Shown here: positions 37,384-46,531 of the stretch, in pieces
How positions within the stretch are numbered: the first letter of the stretch is position 1
Layout of the letters: every line of letters starts with the position of its first letter
Made by a program: the position numbers and the translations under genes
Assembly: GCA_016709995.1 (NCBI GenBank)
Contig: JADJLQ010000001.1
Span: forward strand, 902,001-966,000
DNA: 64,000 nt
Source of the DNA: Saprospiraceae bacterium
GTDB lineage: Bacteria > Bacteroidota > Bacteroidia > Chitinophagales > Saprospiraceae
Direction: 5' to 3'
The notes under the pieces: model-generated
Databases searched by the model: none
The model's input: the letters and a program-made list of their open reading frames with translations, nothing else
Told to the model about the DNA's origin: nothing

Positions 37384-38241
37384 ATGCAATACCATTTCAT
37401 TCTGAATAAAATCGTCCATCAGGCTGAAGCCACTATCTCGGTATTTGACCTGGGATTGCTCAGGGGATATGGCGCATTTGATTTTTTTAAAGTACATGCA
37501 GGAGTGCCTGTCTTTATGGATGATCATATCGATCGATTTTTTAATTCGGCAAGATTACTTCATTTGACAATAGCATATAGTAGAACTGAGTTAAAAGAAG
37601 TCATCTATCAATTAATTAAAAAAAATGAAATGGTCGATGGCACCTTTAAAATGGTGCTCACCGGAGGTGTATCTTCAAATGGATTTACAATGGATGGCGA
37701 CCCCGGCTTGATGATTTTAGCAGGAAAATTAAGTTTTGAAATTTATTCAGAATATGATAAGGTCAAAACCATGCGGTTGAAAACTTTAGATTATGTCAGA
37801 GAGACGCCCACCGTAAAGACTTTGAACTATCTCATACCGATGATGCACTGGAATGAAGTTACAGCAGGGCAGTTTGATGATGTGTTATATGTCAAAGATG
37901 GATTGATATCGGAAACCTCCAGAGCAAATATATTTTTTATAACTCAGGATGAAAAACTAGTTACACCAAATAAAAATATACTCCCTGGTATCACCAGAAA
38001 ATACATTCTGGAGCTGGCAAAAGAAATGCCTGTTGAAGAAAGAGAAATCAGTTTGAAAGAAGCATTGACCTGTAAAGAAATATTTCTCACCAGTACCACT
38101 AAACAAGTCATGCCGGTGGTTGGTATTGATGAGTGCCTGATTGGAGAAGGAAAACGTGGGGAGCTATCAGGAAAATTATTTGATGATTTCTATGCTTTGG
38201 AAAATAATTTTATCCAAAAACATAAAACTCAGTGGATTTGA
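37384..38241 (+). CDS. Class IV aminotransferase
   Basis: Fold-type IV PLP enzyme of 285 residues (branched-chain/D-amino acid aminotransferase and ADC lyase group). The PLP lysine is K145 in TVKTLNYL; the LLRGYGAFDFF opening, the SETSRANIFF Glu that contacts the cofactor ring, and FLTSTTKQVMPV are conserved. It begins 2 bases after the biotin carboxylase stop, so the genes are co-transcribed and possibly coupled. This fits a branched-chain aminotransferase supplying 2-keto acids to the pathway, but D-amino-acid transaminase and aminodeoxychorismate lyase have similar sequences. Its 3' end overlaps HMG-CoA lyase by 13 bases. Confidence 0.85.
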   Translation: MQYHFILNKIVHQAEATISVFDLGLLRGYGAFDFFKVHAGVPVFMDDHIDRFFNSARLLHLTIAYSRTELKEVIYQLIKKNEMVDGTFKMVLTGGVSSNGFTMDGDPGLMILAGKLSFEIYSEYDKVKTMRLKTLDYVRETPTVKTLNYLIPMMHWNEVTAGQFDDVLYVKDGLISETSRANIFFITQDEKLVTPNKNILPGITRKYILELAKEMPVEEREISLKEALTCKEIFLTSTTKQVMPVVGIDECLIGEGKRGELSGKLFDDFYALENNFIQKHKTQWI

Positions 38242-39083
38242 AATAAAGTATCCGCCATCATCATAGATCTGCTGAGTTCTTTCCAATCAATATCAAGACC
38301 TGCATCGATTTCGTCAAAAAAACTGATCATTTGTTCTGTCGGCATATTGCCTGTAAGTTCGTCTTTGGCCATCGGGCAGCCGCCCATGCCCTTCATCGCA
38401 CCATCAAATCTTTTGCAGCCACCTCGCCAGGCAGCCTGTACCTTTTCACGCCATGTTTTGGGCGTGGTGTGCAAATGAGCTCCAAATTCCACATCAGGAT
38501 AAGGAGGAATAAGATTGGAAAATAAATAATGAATTGATTCTGGAGTAGACACCCCTATCGTATCGGACAGAGAAATAATTCGAATACCAAACTCAGCCAG
38601 TTCATCTACCCATTTTTGAGCGATATGAACATTCCAAGGGTCACCATAAGGATTGCCAAAACCCATAGAAACATAGATGACTAATTTCTTATTTTTTGAG
38701 GAACAGATCTCCTGGATCTCTTTGACGGTCTCCAATGCTTCCGCAATCGTACTATTGGTATTGCGCAGCTGGAAAGTCTCTGAGATAGAAAATGGGTATC
38801 CCAGGTATTGAATTGGAGCATACTCACATGCTTCTATTGCTCCCCTTCTATTAGCTACTATTGCCAGTAATTTAGATTTAGTATCCAGCGTGTTTAAAGA
38901 TTGAATTACCTCATGAGTATCGGCCATTTGAGGAATAGCTTTTGGAGATACAAAACTTCCAAAATCTATGGTATCAAAACCTACCTTGAGCAGTTGATTG
39001 ATGTAGTCAACCTTCATCTGCGTAGGAATAAACTCTTTAATGCCCTGCATAGCGTCTCTGGGACACTCTATCAACTTTACCAT
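38229..39083 (-). CDS. mvaB: Hydroxymethylglutaryl-CoA lyase
   Basis: DRE-TIM metallolyase of 284 residues, taking the ATG at 39083 (an upstream TTG would add three residues not found in the family). It cleaves HMG-CoA to acetyl-CoA and acetoacetate, the last step of leucine breakdown. Motifs: IECPRDAMQGIKEFIPT, TIDFGSFVSPKAIPQM, YVSMGFGNPYGDPW, SLSDTIGVSTP, the metal-binding FGAHLHTTP and the active-site Cys in GGCPMAKDELTGNM. The neighbouring acetoacetyl-CoA synthetase could re-activate its product. Convergent with the aminotransferase gene, sharing 13 bases. Confidence 0.9.
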   Translation of the reverse strand: MVKLIECPRDAMQGIKEFIPTQMKVDYINQLLKVGFDTIDFGSFVSPKAIPQMADTHEVIQSLNTLDTKSKLLAIVANRRGAIEACEYAPIQYLGYPFSISETFQLRNTNSTIAEALETVKEIQEICSSKNKKLVIYVSMGFGNPYGDPWNVHIAQKWVDELAEFGIRIISLSDTIGVSTPESIHYLFSNLIPPYPDVEFGAHLHTTPKTWREKVQAAWRGGCKRFDGAMKGMGGCPMAKDELTGNMPTEQMISFFDEIDAGLDIDWKELSRSMMMADTLFQIH

Positions 39084-39202
39084 TGTATGCAAAGATCAGG
39101 TAATTTGCAGCTATTTGTTTTAGAAATTAATTGATGAAGCAAGACTTGAAGTATTAAATTGAATTAACTAGCTTTAGTGCTAATACCTTATTCATTTTTA
39201 GC

Positions 39203-40615
39203 ATGGCAAATCATCACTTAAGGATCCTGGTATTTTCAATATTAACGCAAGGGTTAATTGCTCAGGCGGTCCCGAAAAATGTATTGATTTTGTTTTCCGA
39301 TGATCAAAGATATAATACGATTCATGCATTGGGAAACAATGAGATACAAACCCCCAATCTGGATTTTTTGGTGCAACATGGTGTGTCGATGACCAGGGCG
39401 CATACTATGGGTGGTATGCATGGTGCACTCTGTGCTCCGAGCAGAGCTATGCTCCATACTGCCAAATATCTTCACGAACTTAAAAAAAGTGGAGATAGTA
39501 TACCTCCTGAGCACATCATGCTACCTGAATACTTACAGACTCTAGGTTATAAGACTTATGGTATCGGTAAATGGCATAACGACAAAGTTGCATTTAACAG
39601 AGCTTTTCAAAATGGAGCTGCGATATATTTTGGCGGTATGCATTTTCAAATAGATGGTGGTCAGGAACATCCGCAATATAGAAATTATGATCCTTCAGGA
39701 AAGTACGATACACCCAATCAAAAAGCAGATAAGTTTTCATCAGAGTTTTATGCTGATGCAGCCATTGATTTTCTGAAAAGTAAAAAAGACTCGCAGGAGC
39801 CATTTCTTTGTTATGTAGCATTTACCTCCCCTCATGATCCACGCACACCTCCTTTAAAATATAGGGAAATGTATAATTGGCGAAATATCTCTTTGCCTGC
39901 AAACTTTTTACCTCAACACCCATTTGACAATGGTGAACTCTCCGTCCGTGATGAAGTATTATTGCCCAGGCCGATGAGTGAAGAAATGGTAAAACGAGAG
40001 TTGGCTTTGTATTATGGGATGATATCAGAACTTGATGATCAAATTGGAAGGATTATAAAATCTTTACAAGAAAATGGTCAATTTGAAAATACTTTGATTG
40101 TGTTTGCCGGCGATAATGGTTTGGCTGTAGGCAGTCATGGACTTTTGGGCAAACAAAATCTATATGATCACAGTATGCGTGTACCGCTTATTTTTTCGCA
40201 CCCTGCCCTTCCTCAGGGTTTACGAATAGATCAACTATGTTATTTGTCAGATGTTTTTCCTACAGTGCTGGATATTCTTCATCGCAAGAAGCCCAATCTC
40301 TCCAGCGAAAGTCTCTTTAATTATTTTCAACATCCTCATAAAAACGGACGCAAAAATGTATACTTCGCTTATCGTGACATTCAGCGGGCGGTACGCACAG
40401 AAGACAATTGGAAATATATCCGATACCAGGTAGGTGGCATCGCTACTCATCAGTTATTCAATCTGAAAGTGGATCCTTATGAGACCCAAAACCTTGTTTT
40501 AAGTGAAAAAAGAAAGCTGAAGGCTATGCAAAAGAAATTGATCCGTGAAGCGAATAAGTATCATGATTTCCTGGATTTAAGGATTGATGATTGGGGTACA
40601 GGGAATAGGCAATAG
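39203..40615 (+). CDS. Secreted sulfatase (S1, formylglycine type)
   Basis: Type I sulfatase of 470 residues with a signal peptide (about 6-21, ending LIAQ). The alkaline-phosphatase fold begins NVLILFSDDQRYN, with Asp33/34 as metal ligands. The formylglycine site is C77 in the canonical C-x-P-S-R form (CAPSR), which needs an anaerobic or FGE-type maturase not seen in this window. Later metal-site segments are FAGDNGLAVGSHG and the GKQNLYDHSMRVPLI stretch. It should remove sulfate esters from glycans outside the cytoplasm; the exact substrate is unknown. It appears alone, without a glycoside hydrolase or SusCD pair next to it. Confidence 0.9.
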   Translation: MANHHLRILVFSILTQGLIAQAVPKNVLILFSDDQRYNTIHALGNNEIQTPNLDFLVQHGVSMTRAHTMGGMHGALCAPSRAMLHTAKYLHELKKSGDSIPPEHIMLPEYLQTLGYKTYGIGKWHNDKVAFNRAFQNGAAIYFGGMHFQIDGGQEHPQYRNYDPSGKYDTPNQKADKFSSEFYADAAIDFLKSKKDSQEPFLCYVAFTSPHDPRTPPLKYREMYNWRNISLPANFLPQHPFDNGELSVRDEVLLPRPMSEEMVKRELALYYGMISELDDQIGRIIKSLQENGQFENTLIVFAGDNGLAVGSHGLLGKQNLYDHSMRVPLIFSHPALPQGLRIDQLCYLSDVFPTVLDILHRKKPNLSSESLFNYFQHPHKNGRKNVYFAYRDIQRAVRTEDNWKYIRYQVGGIATHQLFNLKVDPYETQNLVLSEKRKLKAMQKKLIREANKYHDFLDLRIDDWGTGNRQ

Positions 40616-40618
40616 GCA

Positions 40619-40634
40619 TCCCGAAGTCTCGGGA
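40619..40634. terminator. Short hairpin between convergent genes
   Basis: TCCCGA (40619-40624) and TCGGGA (40629-40634) form a perfect 6-base stem with a 4-base loop in the 31-base gap between the ends of the sulfatase and pyruvate kinase genes. No strong T-run follows on either strand, so terminator function is plausible but not certain. Confidence 0.5.
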
Positions 40635-40646
40635 GGCAATTAGTAA

Positions 40647-42134
40647 TTAGCAAGATATAGGGAGACTTGGATTCTGGAGGTTAGAAAAGGAGGTTTTTGA
40701 CGAGACAAAGTTGGAGGCTATGGTCAATGGTCGGAAGGTAAATCGTTTTTTTACGTGATGGCCTCCGCTACGCTGTAAAATATCTTGAAGCGTCTCTATG
40801 GTTTGAAGGATATGGTTTCCTTTATTGATCATCACACAATCTGCCATGGCTGCGTGTGCTGCATCCGTGATTTCAGATCTGGTAGCCAGTCCTGATTTAT
40901 TGAGTGTTTCTAAAACTTGTGTGGCCCAAATGACGGGTACGTGCGCTGCTTCGCAAATCCAGAGTATTTCTTCCTGGATCTCACTCATTCTTTCAAAACC
41001 TATTTCTATGGCCAGATCTCCTCTGGCTATCATTACTCCGAAATTTTTATTCCGCATGCCGGCAAATAGCAGGTCAGGTAGATTATTTACTGCTTCAAGG
41101 GTTTCAATTTTTAAAATGAGCGATAAATCCTTGTGAGTATCTAGCATTTCCTGTAATTGAAGCACATCTTTTTCATTTTTTACAAAAGAATAGCCAACCA
41201 AATCAGCATGTTTTAGAATAAATGGAAGGCATTGTAAGTCATATTCACTAATGGCAGGTATAGTCAGGTGACTTTCAGGGAAATTTATACCTTTTTCATT
41301 TTTTATAAATGGTTTTTTTGAAGAAATACGTATCACTTTAAGCTTGATGATAGCACCTTCTATATTTTGAACAATCGCCTCGATAAGGCCATCATCGAAT
41401 AATACCTTCTCCCCCTTATGTATTTGATCAGAAATGCCCGCTACAGAGCATCCCAATAACTTCGGATCATCCTTTAAGTGTTGGGCATCAGTCATGTAAA
41501 AACTTTTACCTTCAAAAACCTTCAAATGGGATTTATTTTTTAAAATTGTCCTGATTTTTGGACCAGCCAAATCCATATAAATTTTACAGCTTAAACCAGT
41601 GGCCTTCACAGCTCGTTTGATATGCAGGATCATCTGTAGCCATATATTTTCATCATCATGGGCACAATTGATTCTGGCGATGTTCATACCTGATTGAATC
41701 AAGTTTTTGACTTTGGCGTACTCTCGGGCTGCATCACGATCAAGAGTGATCATGATATAAGGAATTGTGTCAGTTTTTTTAGAACCAAAAAGACCTGATG
41801 ACCTATCAGCTAAGGATTTTTTCCCTGTTTTATAATTGAATACTCCTTTGGGAGTTAATTTTTTCTCATCTAGTCTTTGAGTAATAGCCACTAACTGGCC
41901 CCGGATATGGCTCTCAGAACTAGCCATGGATGAGAGCCCACCCGTATGCAATCTATCTTGTAATTCTCTGATATCCAGACTTCTAAGAATAAGATAATGC
42001 AACAGGTTTTTGGCCGTCTTTTTGTTAAAAGGATGTGCAGCCTTCAACAAATGCTTGAAAGAAAATTCTGAATCTAACATGAGTGAATCAATGCCATCCA
42101 ATTCGAGGGCCAATCGCTTCAGATCTACCTCCAT
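40647..42134 (-). CDS. Pyruvate kinase-like protein with N-terminal extension
   Basis: Catalytic pyruvate kinase barrel (about residues 122-460 of 495) preceded by about 120 residues with no counterpart in ordinary pyruvate kinase. Core motifs: SGMNIARINCAHDD, YMDLAGPKIRT, LFDDGLIEA, LILKIETLEAVNNLPDLL, VMIARGDLAIEIG and IWATQVLETL. The usual C-terminal regulatory domain of about 120 residues is absent: the protein ends about 35 residues after the ADCVMINKGNHI segment. This places it among the atypical Bacteroidota/cyanobacterial pyruvate kinase-like proteins. Activity is plausible because the active-site loops remain, though allosteric control by the C domain cannot occur. It is monocistronic, convergent with the sulfatase gene. 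Confidence 0.85.
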   Translation of the reverse strand: MEVDLKRLALELDGIDSLMLDSEFSFKHLLKAAHPFNKKTAKNLLHYLILRSLDIRELQDRLHTGGLSSMASSESHIRGQLVAITQRLDEKKLTPKGVFNYKTGKKSLADRSSGLFGSKKTDTIPYIMITLDRDAAREYAKVKNLIQSGMNIARINCAHDDENIWLQMILHIKRAVKATGLSCKIYMDLAGPKIRTILKNKSHLKVFEGKSFYMTDAQHLKDDPKLLGCSVAGISDQIHKGEKVLFDDGLIEAIVQNIEGAIIKLKVIRISSKKPFIKNEKGINFPESHLTIPAISEYDLQCLPFILKHADLVGYSFVKNEKDVLQLQEMLDTHKDLSLILKIETLEAVNNLPDLLFAGMRNKNFGVMIARGDLAIEIGFERMSEIQEEILWICEAAHVPVIWATQVLETLNKSGLATRSEITDAAHAAMADCVMINKGNHILQTIETLQDILQRSGGHHVKKRFTFRPLTIASNFVSSKTSFSNLQNPSLPISC

Positions 42135-42616
42135 AATAAAATATTTCAGCTAAGTTGAAGCTAAAAAACAATGATAAGAATGACTTTAATCTTTTGAGGG
42201 ACTGATTTTTATTGGTTTTATAAAATATTAAGGGCTTTACACTGAAAGGCCTTTAATATTTTAGATATAGGATTTTAGAAGCTCTATCAAGATCTGTAGC
42301 CCAGATTTGGATGGAGCAAAAACTTGGCATCACGACCGTCGCCATTCCTTTCAAGCAGTAGAGTGTCAAAAGTGGTACTATTTTAACTTTCATACCATTG
42401 GGTCGTTCAGAATAATATTTTATATATAAAATATTCAGTAAGTTAATGTTTTATTTATATAGTAATTTTACACATATAAATAAATAAATGTCAGATATTT
42501 ATGATATATTAAATCCTTAAATAATCTCGAAATAATTTAGAATTTTTACCTTCATTGCAATAGAATTCTTCTATTCGTTGGAGTCTAAATACCTTTGAAA
42601 AAAAAAATCAACCTTT
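42135..42616. other. 482-base divergent intergenic region with long hairpin
   Basis: It separates the divergent pyruvate kinase-like and mutS genes. The main feature is a 15-base inverted repeat: 42221-42235 pairs with 42249-42263 with one G/T mismatch and a 13-base loop, about 90 bases upstream of the pyruvate kinase start. Further right the sequence is very A/T-rich (about 42410-42540). I see no gene and no recognised riboswitch. Confidence 0.5.
42590..42597 (+). promoter_or_regulatory. Candidate -7 promoter box for mutS
   Basis: TACCTTTG matches TAnnTTTG and lies 19 bases upstream of the TTG start of mutS. A transcript beginning about 7 bases downstream would have a leader of only about a dozen bases, which supports the TTG start. 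Confidence 0.5.
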
Positions 42617-45253
42617 TTGGCTAAATCAGGAAAAAATAAGTTCCCACAAGGGGGGGATGATGCCCAGGCGACTCCCCTGATGGGCCAATATGCCCAAATC
42701 AAAAGCAAATATCCTGATGCCATCCTCCTGTTTAGAGTAGGTGACTTCTATGAGACCTTTGGAGAAGATGCCATCACAGCAGCAAGGGTGCTGGGCATCG
42801 TACAGACAAAACGCAATAATGGGTCAAGTGCCATAGAATTGGCTGGATTTCCACACCATTCACTTAATATATATCTGCCTAAACTTGTCAAAGCAGGATA
42901 CCGTGTCGCTGTCTGTGATCAAATGGAAAAGCCGGTTCCAGGCAGGATAGTCCGTCGGGCAGTGACAGAGATGATCACTCCTGGGATCATCACCGGGGAT
43001 CAAATGCTGGATGTCAAGAAGAATAATTTCCTTGCCTGCGTCCATTTTGGAGCAAAAGACCTTTTGGGTATAGCGCTGATCGATATATCTACCGGAGAGT
43101 TTTTGGTAGCAGAGGGTGATATGGGATATATGGACAAATTGTTGCAGAGTTTTAACCCGGCTGAAGTCATCCTTGCAAAGAATACAAAGAAAATATTTGA
43201 TTCTAAGTTTGGTAACAAATTTTATACGTATAACATTGATGACTGGATTGTCCAGTACGATTTTGCCAGGGAGCAACTTTTGGCCAAATTTGATGTACAT
43301 AGTTTGAAGGGTTTTGGAATTGAAGAAATGTTGCTTTGCCAGGTCGCCGCAGGAGCTGCCATTCACTATTTAAAGAATACAGAACACCAAATCGAACATA
43401 TTCAGAACATTCAGCGGATCCCGGAGCAAGAGTATATTTGGCTTGATAGATTCACTATTCAAAACCTCGAATTGCTGGACAATAATCGGGACCAGGGCAA
43501 ATCCTTCATTCAGGTTTTGGATCATACGGTCACTCCCATGGGCTCACGATTGATGTACAAATGGGTTATATTGCCTCTGATCGATCCAGTGAAAATCAAT
43601 AAACGTGCTGCGGTGGTTGAATACCTGGTGCTGCATCATGACCTGTTTGAATCTTTGGATACTACTCTTGTCCAGTTTGGAGATCTTGAGCGACTCATCA
43701 ATAAGGCCTCCATGGATCGGATCACACCTCGTGAAACAGTACAACTCAAAAGAGCTCTGTCAGCGCTACCGCGACTTAAAAGTATCCTGGTCCAGACCGA
43801 TCATAGTGAACTGACACAACTTAGTGTAGCGATGCTACCTTGCGATGCTATCTACCAGGTCATTGAAAACCAGCTTCATGAAGACGCACCGGCTTTTGCC
43901 AATAAAGGCGGCATATTTAAGGATGGAGCTAATGGAGACCTGGACACTCACCGATTTGTGGTGCAAAATGCTCAAACACTATTGATCCAACTGCAACAAA
44001 AGGAATCAGAGCGCACTGGTATACCGGTTAAAATCGGATTTAACAGTGTCTTTGGGTACTATTTGGAAGTCACTAATAAATACAAAGACCAGGTACCTCC
44101 CGAATGGATTAGAAAACAAACCCTGGCCAATGCAGAAAGATTTCTCACGGACGATCTCAAAAAGCTGGAAGGTCAGATACTTGGGGCCGAAGAAAAAATC
44201 AATGACCTCGAAGAAAAATTATTCAGGGAGTTGGTGATACAGATCAAAGAATTTGTGCAACCCATCCAACACAATGCTGCCTTGATCGCCAGGATAGATT
44301 GTTTATTGTCTTTTGCTAAGATCGCGGTGCAAAACAAATATCATCGGGCTACTATCCATGAAGGATTCAGCATAGAGATCAAACAGGGCCGGCACCCGGT
44401 CATCGAAAAAAATCTAAAACCCGGGGAACAATATATACCCAATGATCTTTACCTGGACAATGAAACCCAACAGATCCTGATGATCACCGGGCCGAATATG
44501 TCCGGAAAGTCAGCCATCCTTCGTCAGACAGCACTCATCTGCCTCATGGCACAGATGGGCAGCTTTGTTCCGGCAGAAGCCGCTTCACTTGGCTTGATAG
44601 ATAAAATTTTTACACGGGTGGGAGCTTCAGACAATATATCAAGTGGTGAATCCACCTTTATGGTAGAGATGAACGAAACTGCGCTTATACTCAATAATAC
44701 TTCTGCCAGAAGCCTGATCTTATTGGATGAAATTGGTCGTGGCACGAGCACTTATGACGGCTTGTCCATTGCCTGGGCCATCGCCGAGCACCTGCATGAT
44801 CACGACCCGGGAGCCCCCAAGACATTGTTTGCTACTCACTATCACGAACTCAACGAATTGGCCGATAAACATAGCCGCATCAAAAACTTTCATGTAGCCA
44901 CCAAAGAAATAGGCAACAAGGTCATCTTCCTTCGACTCTTAAGAGCAGGTGGAGTCAGACACAGTTTTGGGATCCATGTAGCCCGTATGGCAGGCATGCC
45001 TTCGAGTATCGTCCTTCGGGCGCAGGATATATTAAAACATCTTGAACAAAAATCAATAGAAGCAGCTGATCAGCACAACCTGGGGCAAAAAGTAAAATCA
45101 ATCCCAGCCAATCTACAGCTCAACATATTTGAAAGTGCAGACCCTCGAGCCCAGGCAGTGATCAGGATGTTGGAAGAAACAGATCTGGATCGGTTGAGTC
45201 CGATAGAAAGTCTGATGAAACTACATGAGATCAAAGGAATACTCAGATCATAA
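42617..45253 (+). CDS. mutS: DNA mismatch repair protein MutS
   Basis: Mismatch-recognition ATPase of 878 residues. The start is a TTG: an in-frame TGA lies 21 bases upstream and the first in-frame ATG falls inside the conserved TPLMGQY opening of domain I, so it is too late. The mismatch-reading Phe-x-Glu is visible in RVGDFYETFGEDA. The ATPase has Walker A GPNMSGKS at residues 625-632, followed by IFTRVGASDNISSGESTFMVEM, Walker B LILLDEIGRGTST and ATHYHEL. Length and domain order match MutS (MutS1), not MutS2. The gene is monocistronic, followed by a palindromic element at 45272-45381. Confidence 0.97.
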   Translation: MAKSGKNKFPQGGDDAQATPLMGQYAQIKSKYPDAILLFRVGDFYETFGEDAITAARVLGIVQTKRNNGSSAIELAGFPHHSLNIYLPKLVKAGYRVAVCDQMEKPVPGRIVRRAVTEMITPGIITGDQMLDVKKNNFLACVHFGAKDLLGIALIDISTGEFLVAEGDMGYMDKLLQSFNPAEVILAKNTKKIFDSKFGNKFYTYNIDDWIVQYDFAREQLLAKFDVHSLKGFGIEEMLLCQVAAGAAIHYLKNTEHQIEHIQNIQRIPEQEYIWLDRFTIQNLELLDNNRDQGKSFIQVLDHTVTPMGSRLMYKWVILPLIDPVKINKRAAVVEYLVLHHDLFESLDTTLVQFGDLERLINKASMDRITPRETVQLKRALSALPRLKSILVQTDHSELTQLSVAMLPCDAIYQVIENQLHEDAPAFANKGGIFKDGANGDLDTHRFVVQNAQTLLIQLQQKESERTGIPVKIGFNSVFGYYLEVTNKYKDQVPPEWIRKQTLANAERFLTDDLKKLEGQILGAEEKINDLEEKLFRELVIQIKEFVQPIQHNAALIARIDCLLSFAKIAVQNKYHRATIHEGFSIEIKQGRHPVIEKNLKPGEQYIPNDLYLDNETQQILMITGPNMSGKSAILRQTALICLMAQMGSFVPAEAASLGLIDKIFTRVGASDNISSGESTFMVEMNETALILNNTSARSLILLDEIGRGTSTYDGLSIAWAIAEHLHDHDPGAPKTLFATHYHELNELADKHSRIKNFHVATKEIGNKVIFLRLLRAGGVRHSFGIHVARMAGMPSSIVLRAQDILKHLEQKSIEAADQHNLGQKVKSIPANLQLNIFESADPRAQAVIRMLEETDLDRLSPIESLMKLHEIKGILRS

Positions 45254-45271
45254 AATAAACTCACCAACTAT

Positions 45272-45381
45272 TCTTTCCTAGGGGGTGTAGGACAAATTGC
45301 ACTGAATTCTATGCTTTTACCCCATCCCTGAAGGGAGACCATCAAATTAAAAGTGCAATTTGTCCCACACTCTTTCTTAGG
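45272..45381. repeat. Palindromic mini-element with flanking direct repeats
   Basis: A 19-base arm (45285-45303, beginning GTGTAGGACAAATT) recurs inverted at 45352-45370 with one mismatch, enclosing 48 bases that contain a small CCCT-GA-AGGG hairpin. Outside the arms, TCTTTCCTAGG (45272-45282) is repeated as TCTTTCTTAGG (45371-45381). Inverted arms bounded by near-identical direct repeats are what a small non-autonomous mobile element or REP-like palindrome would leave. It lies between mutS and the sigma factor gene and lacks the T-run expected of a terminator. Confidence 0.65.
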
Positions 45382-45450
45382 TCATGCGGAAAGATTTCAT
45401 AAATATTAATTAATTTCATAGCTTCCTGATCATTATTTCAGGCACAAAAG

Positions 45451-46371
45451 ATGGATAAATCTAGTCTTGAATACTGGGTGAAGGCATCAAAAGCTGGAGA
45501 TCAATCAGCCTGGAATTATATTTTCAAATATGTACATCCTCATTTACTCAATATGGCCCTGCATATCTGTGGCAATACTCCTGAAGCTAAAGATGCAGTC
45601 CAGGATGCATTGTTGATAGCGTATTTAAAATTGACCCAATTAAAAGATCCTTCAACTTTTCTACCCTGGATTAAAAAAATTTGTATTCACAGTTGTTATA
45701 GATCCCACAAAATTAATCGGCACTTTACGAAAAACATTCCCATTGCCTCTATCAGTGACTCCTGGTGGGAAAATGAATTTGAAAAGAAGTTGAATGTTTG
45801 TACCCAACAGACACAAATATTCGATGTACTTGCTAAATTACCCGAGGACTTACGCAGTACCATGTTGTTGAGATATTATACAGACTGTCAGTCTTATGAA
45901 GAGATCTCCAAAATATTATCAATCCCGATTGGCACTGTCCGCAGCCGGTTAAATCAAGCTAAATACAAAATGTATGAATACTGGAACATAGAGGATCATA
46001 TCAATGAAAGGCCCTTATTACTTGGTGAAGAATGGAATGGTTTCTACAAAGAATATTTTGGTAATCTACATCATTCCCAGCAAGCCAGGAATACTTTTAT
46101 CAACCATTTGACTAAAGATTTGAAAATTATAGCCGGCGGTAAAATAAATTTTGGACGAATGAATGTTGAACAAGAGATAGCCGATGACCTGTCGTATGGC
46201 ACCACCTTTGGGGCTTTGAATGTAGTATCCAGTGAAAACATTACCGTATTGGAGGCACGTAATATCAACTCAGTAGAGTTTCCCGACCGATGTCCTGAAA
46301 CTACGGTATTTGTCTTGTCGCGTCTTGGTCAGACAGTCTCCCAGATTCATTTGTACAATTCTTTGAAATAA
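45451..46371 (+). CDS. ECF-type sigma-70 factor with C-terminal extension
   Basis: RNA polymerase sigma factor of 306 residues. Region 2 occupies about residues 15-85 (AGDQSAWNYIFKYVHP, EAKDAVQDALLIAYLKL) and region 4 about 125-180 (LAKLPEDLRSTMLLRYYTDCQSYEEISKILSIP, then GTVRSRLNQAKYKM). The sigma portion ends near residue 185; a further 120 residues have an alpha/beta make-up suggesting an NTF2/SnoaL-like domain, as in ECF families whose C-terminal domain regulates activity. No anti-sigma gene is adjacent, which fits self-contained regulation. The nearest downstream genes are on the same strand but 160 bases away. Confidence 0.88.
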   Translation: MDKSSLEYWVKASKAGDQSAWNYIFKYVHPHLLNMALHICGNTPEAKDAVQDALLIAYLKLTQLKDPSTFLPWIKKICIHSCYRSHKINRHFTKNIPIASISDSWWENEFEKKLNVCTQQTQIFDVLAKLPEDLRSTMLLRYYTDCQSYEEISKILSIPIGTVRSRLNQAKYKMYEYWNIEDHINERPLLLGEEWNGFYKEYFGNLHHSQQARNTFINHLTKDLKIIAGGKINFGRMNVEQEIADDLSYGTTFGALNVVSSENITVLEARNINSVEFPDRCPETTVFVLSRLGQTVSQIHLYNSLK

Positions 46372-46531
46372 TATTTTTAGCTGATTTCGAACTTTTTCGT
46401 TGGGTTCTGTCTCAATATATGAAATGAACTTTTGGTTCAGTCGACAGATAGCAACTTATGCGGATCTATTCTTTTTTTAATTGAAAATTATGGTCACCCG
46501 GGTTTGAATAAAAAACATCTAATTATTAACT

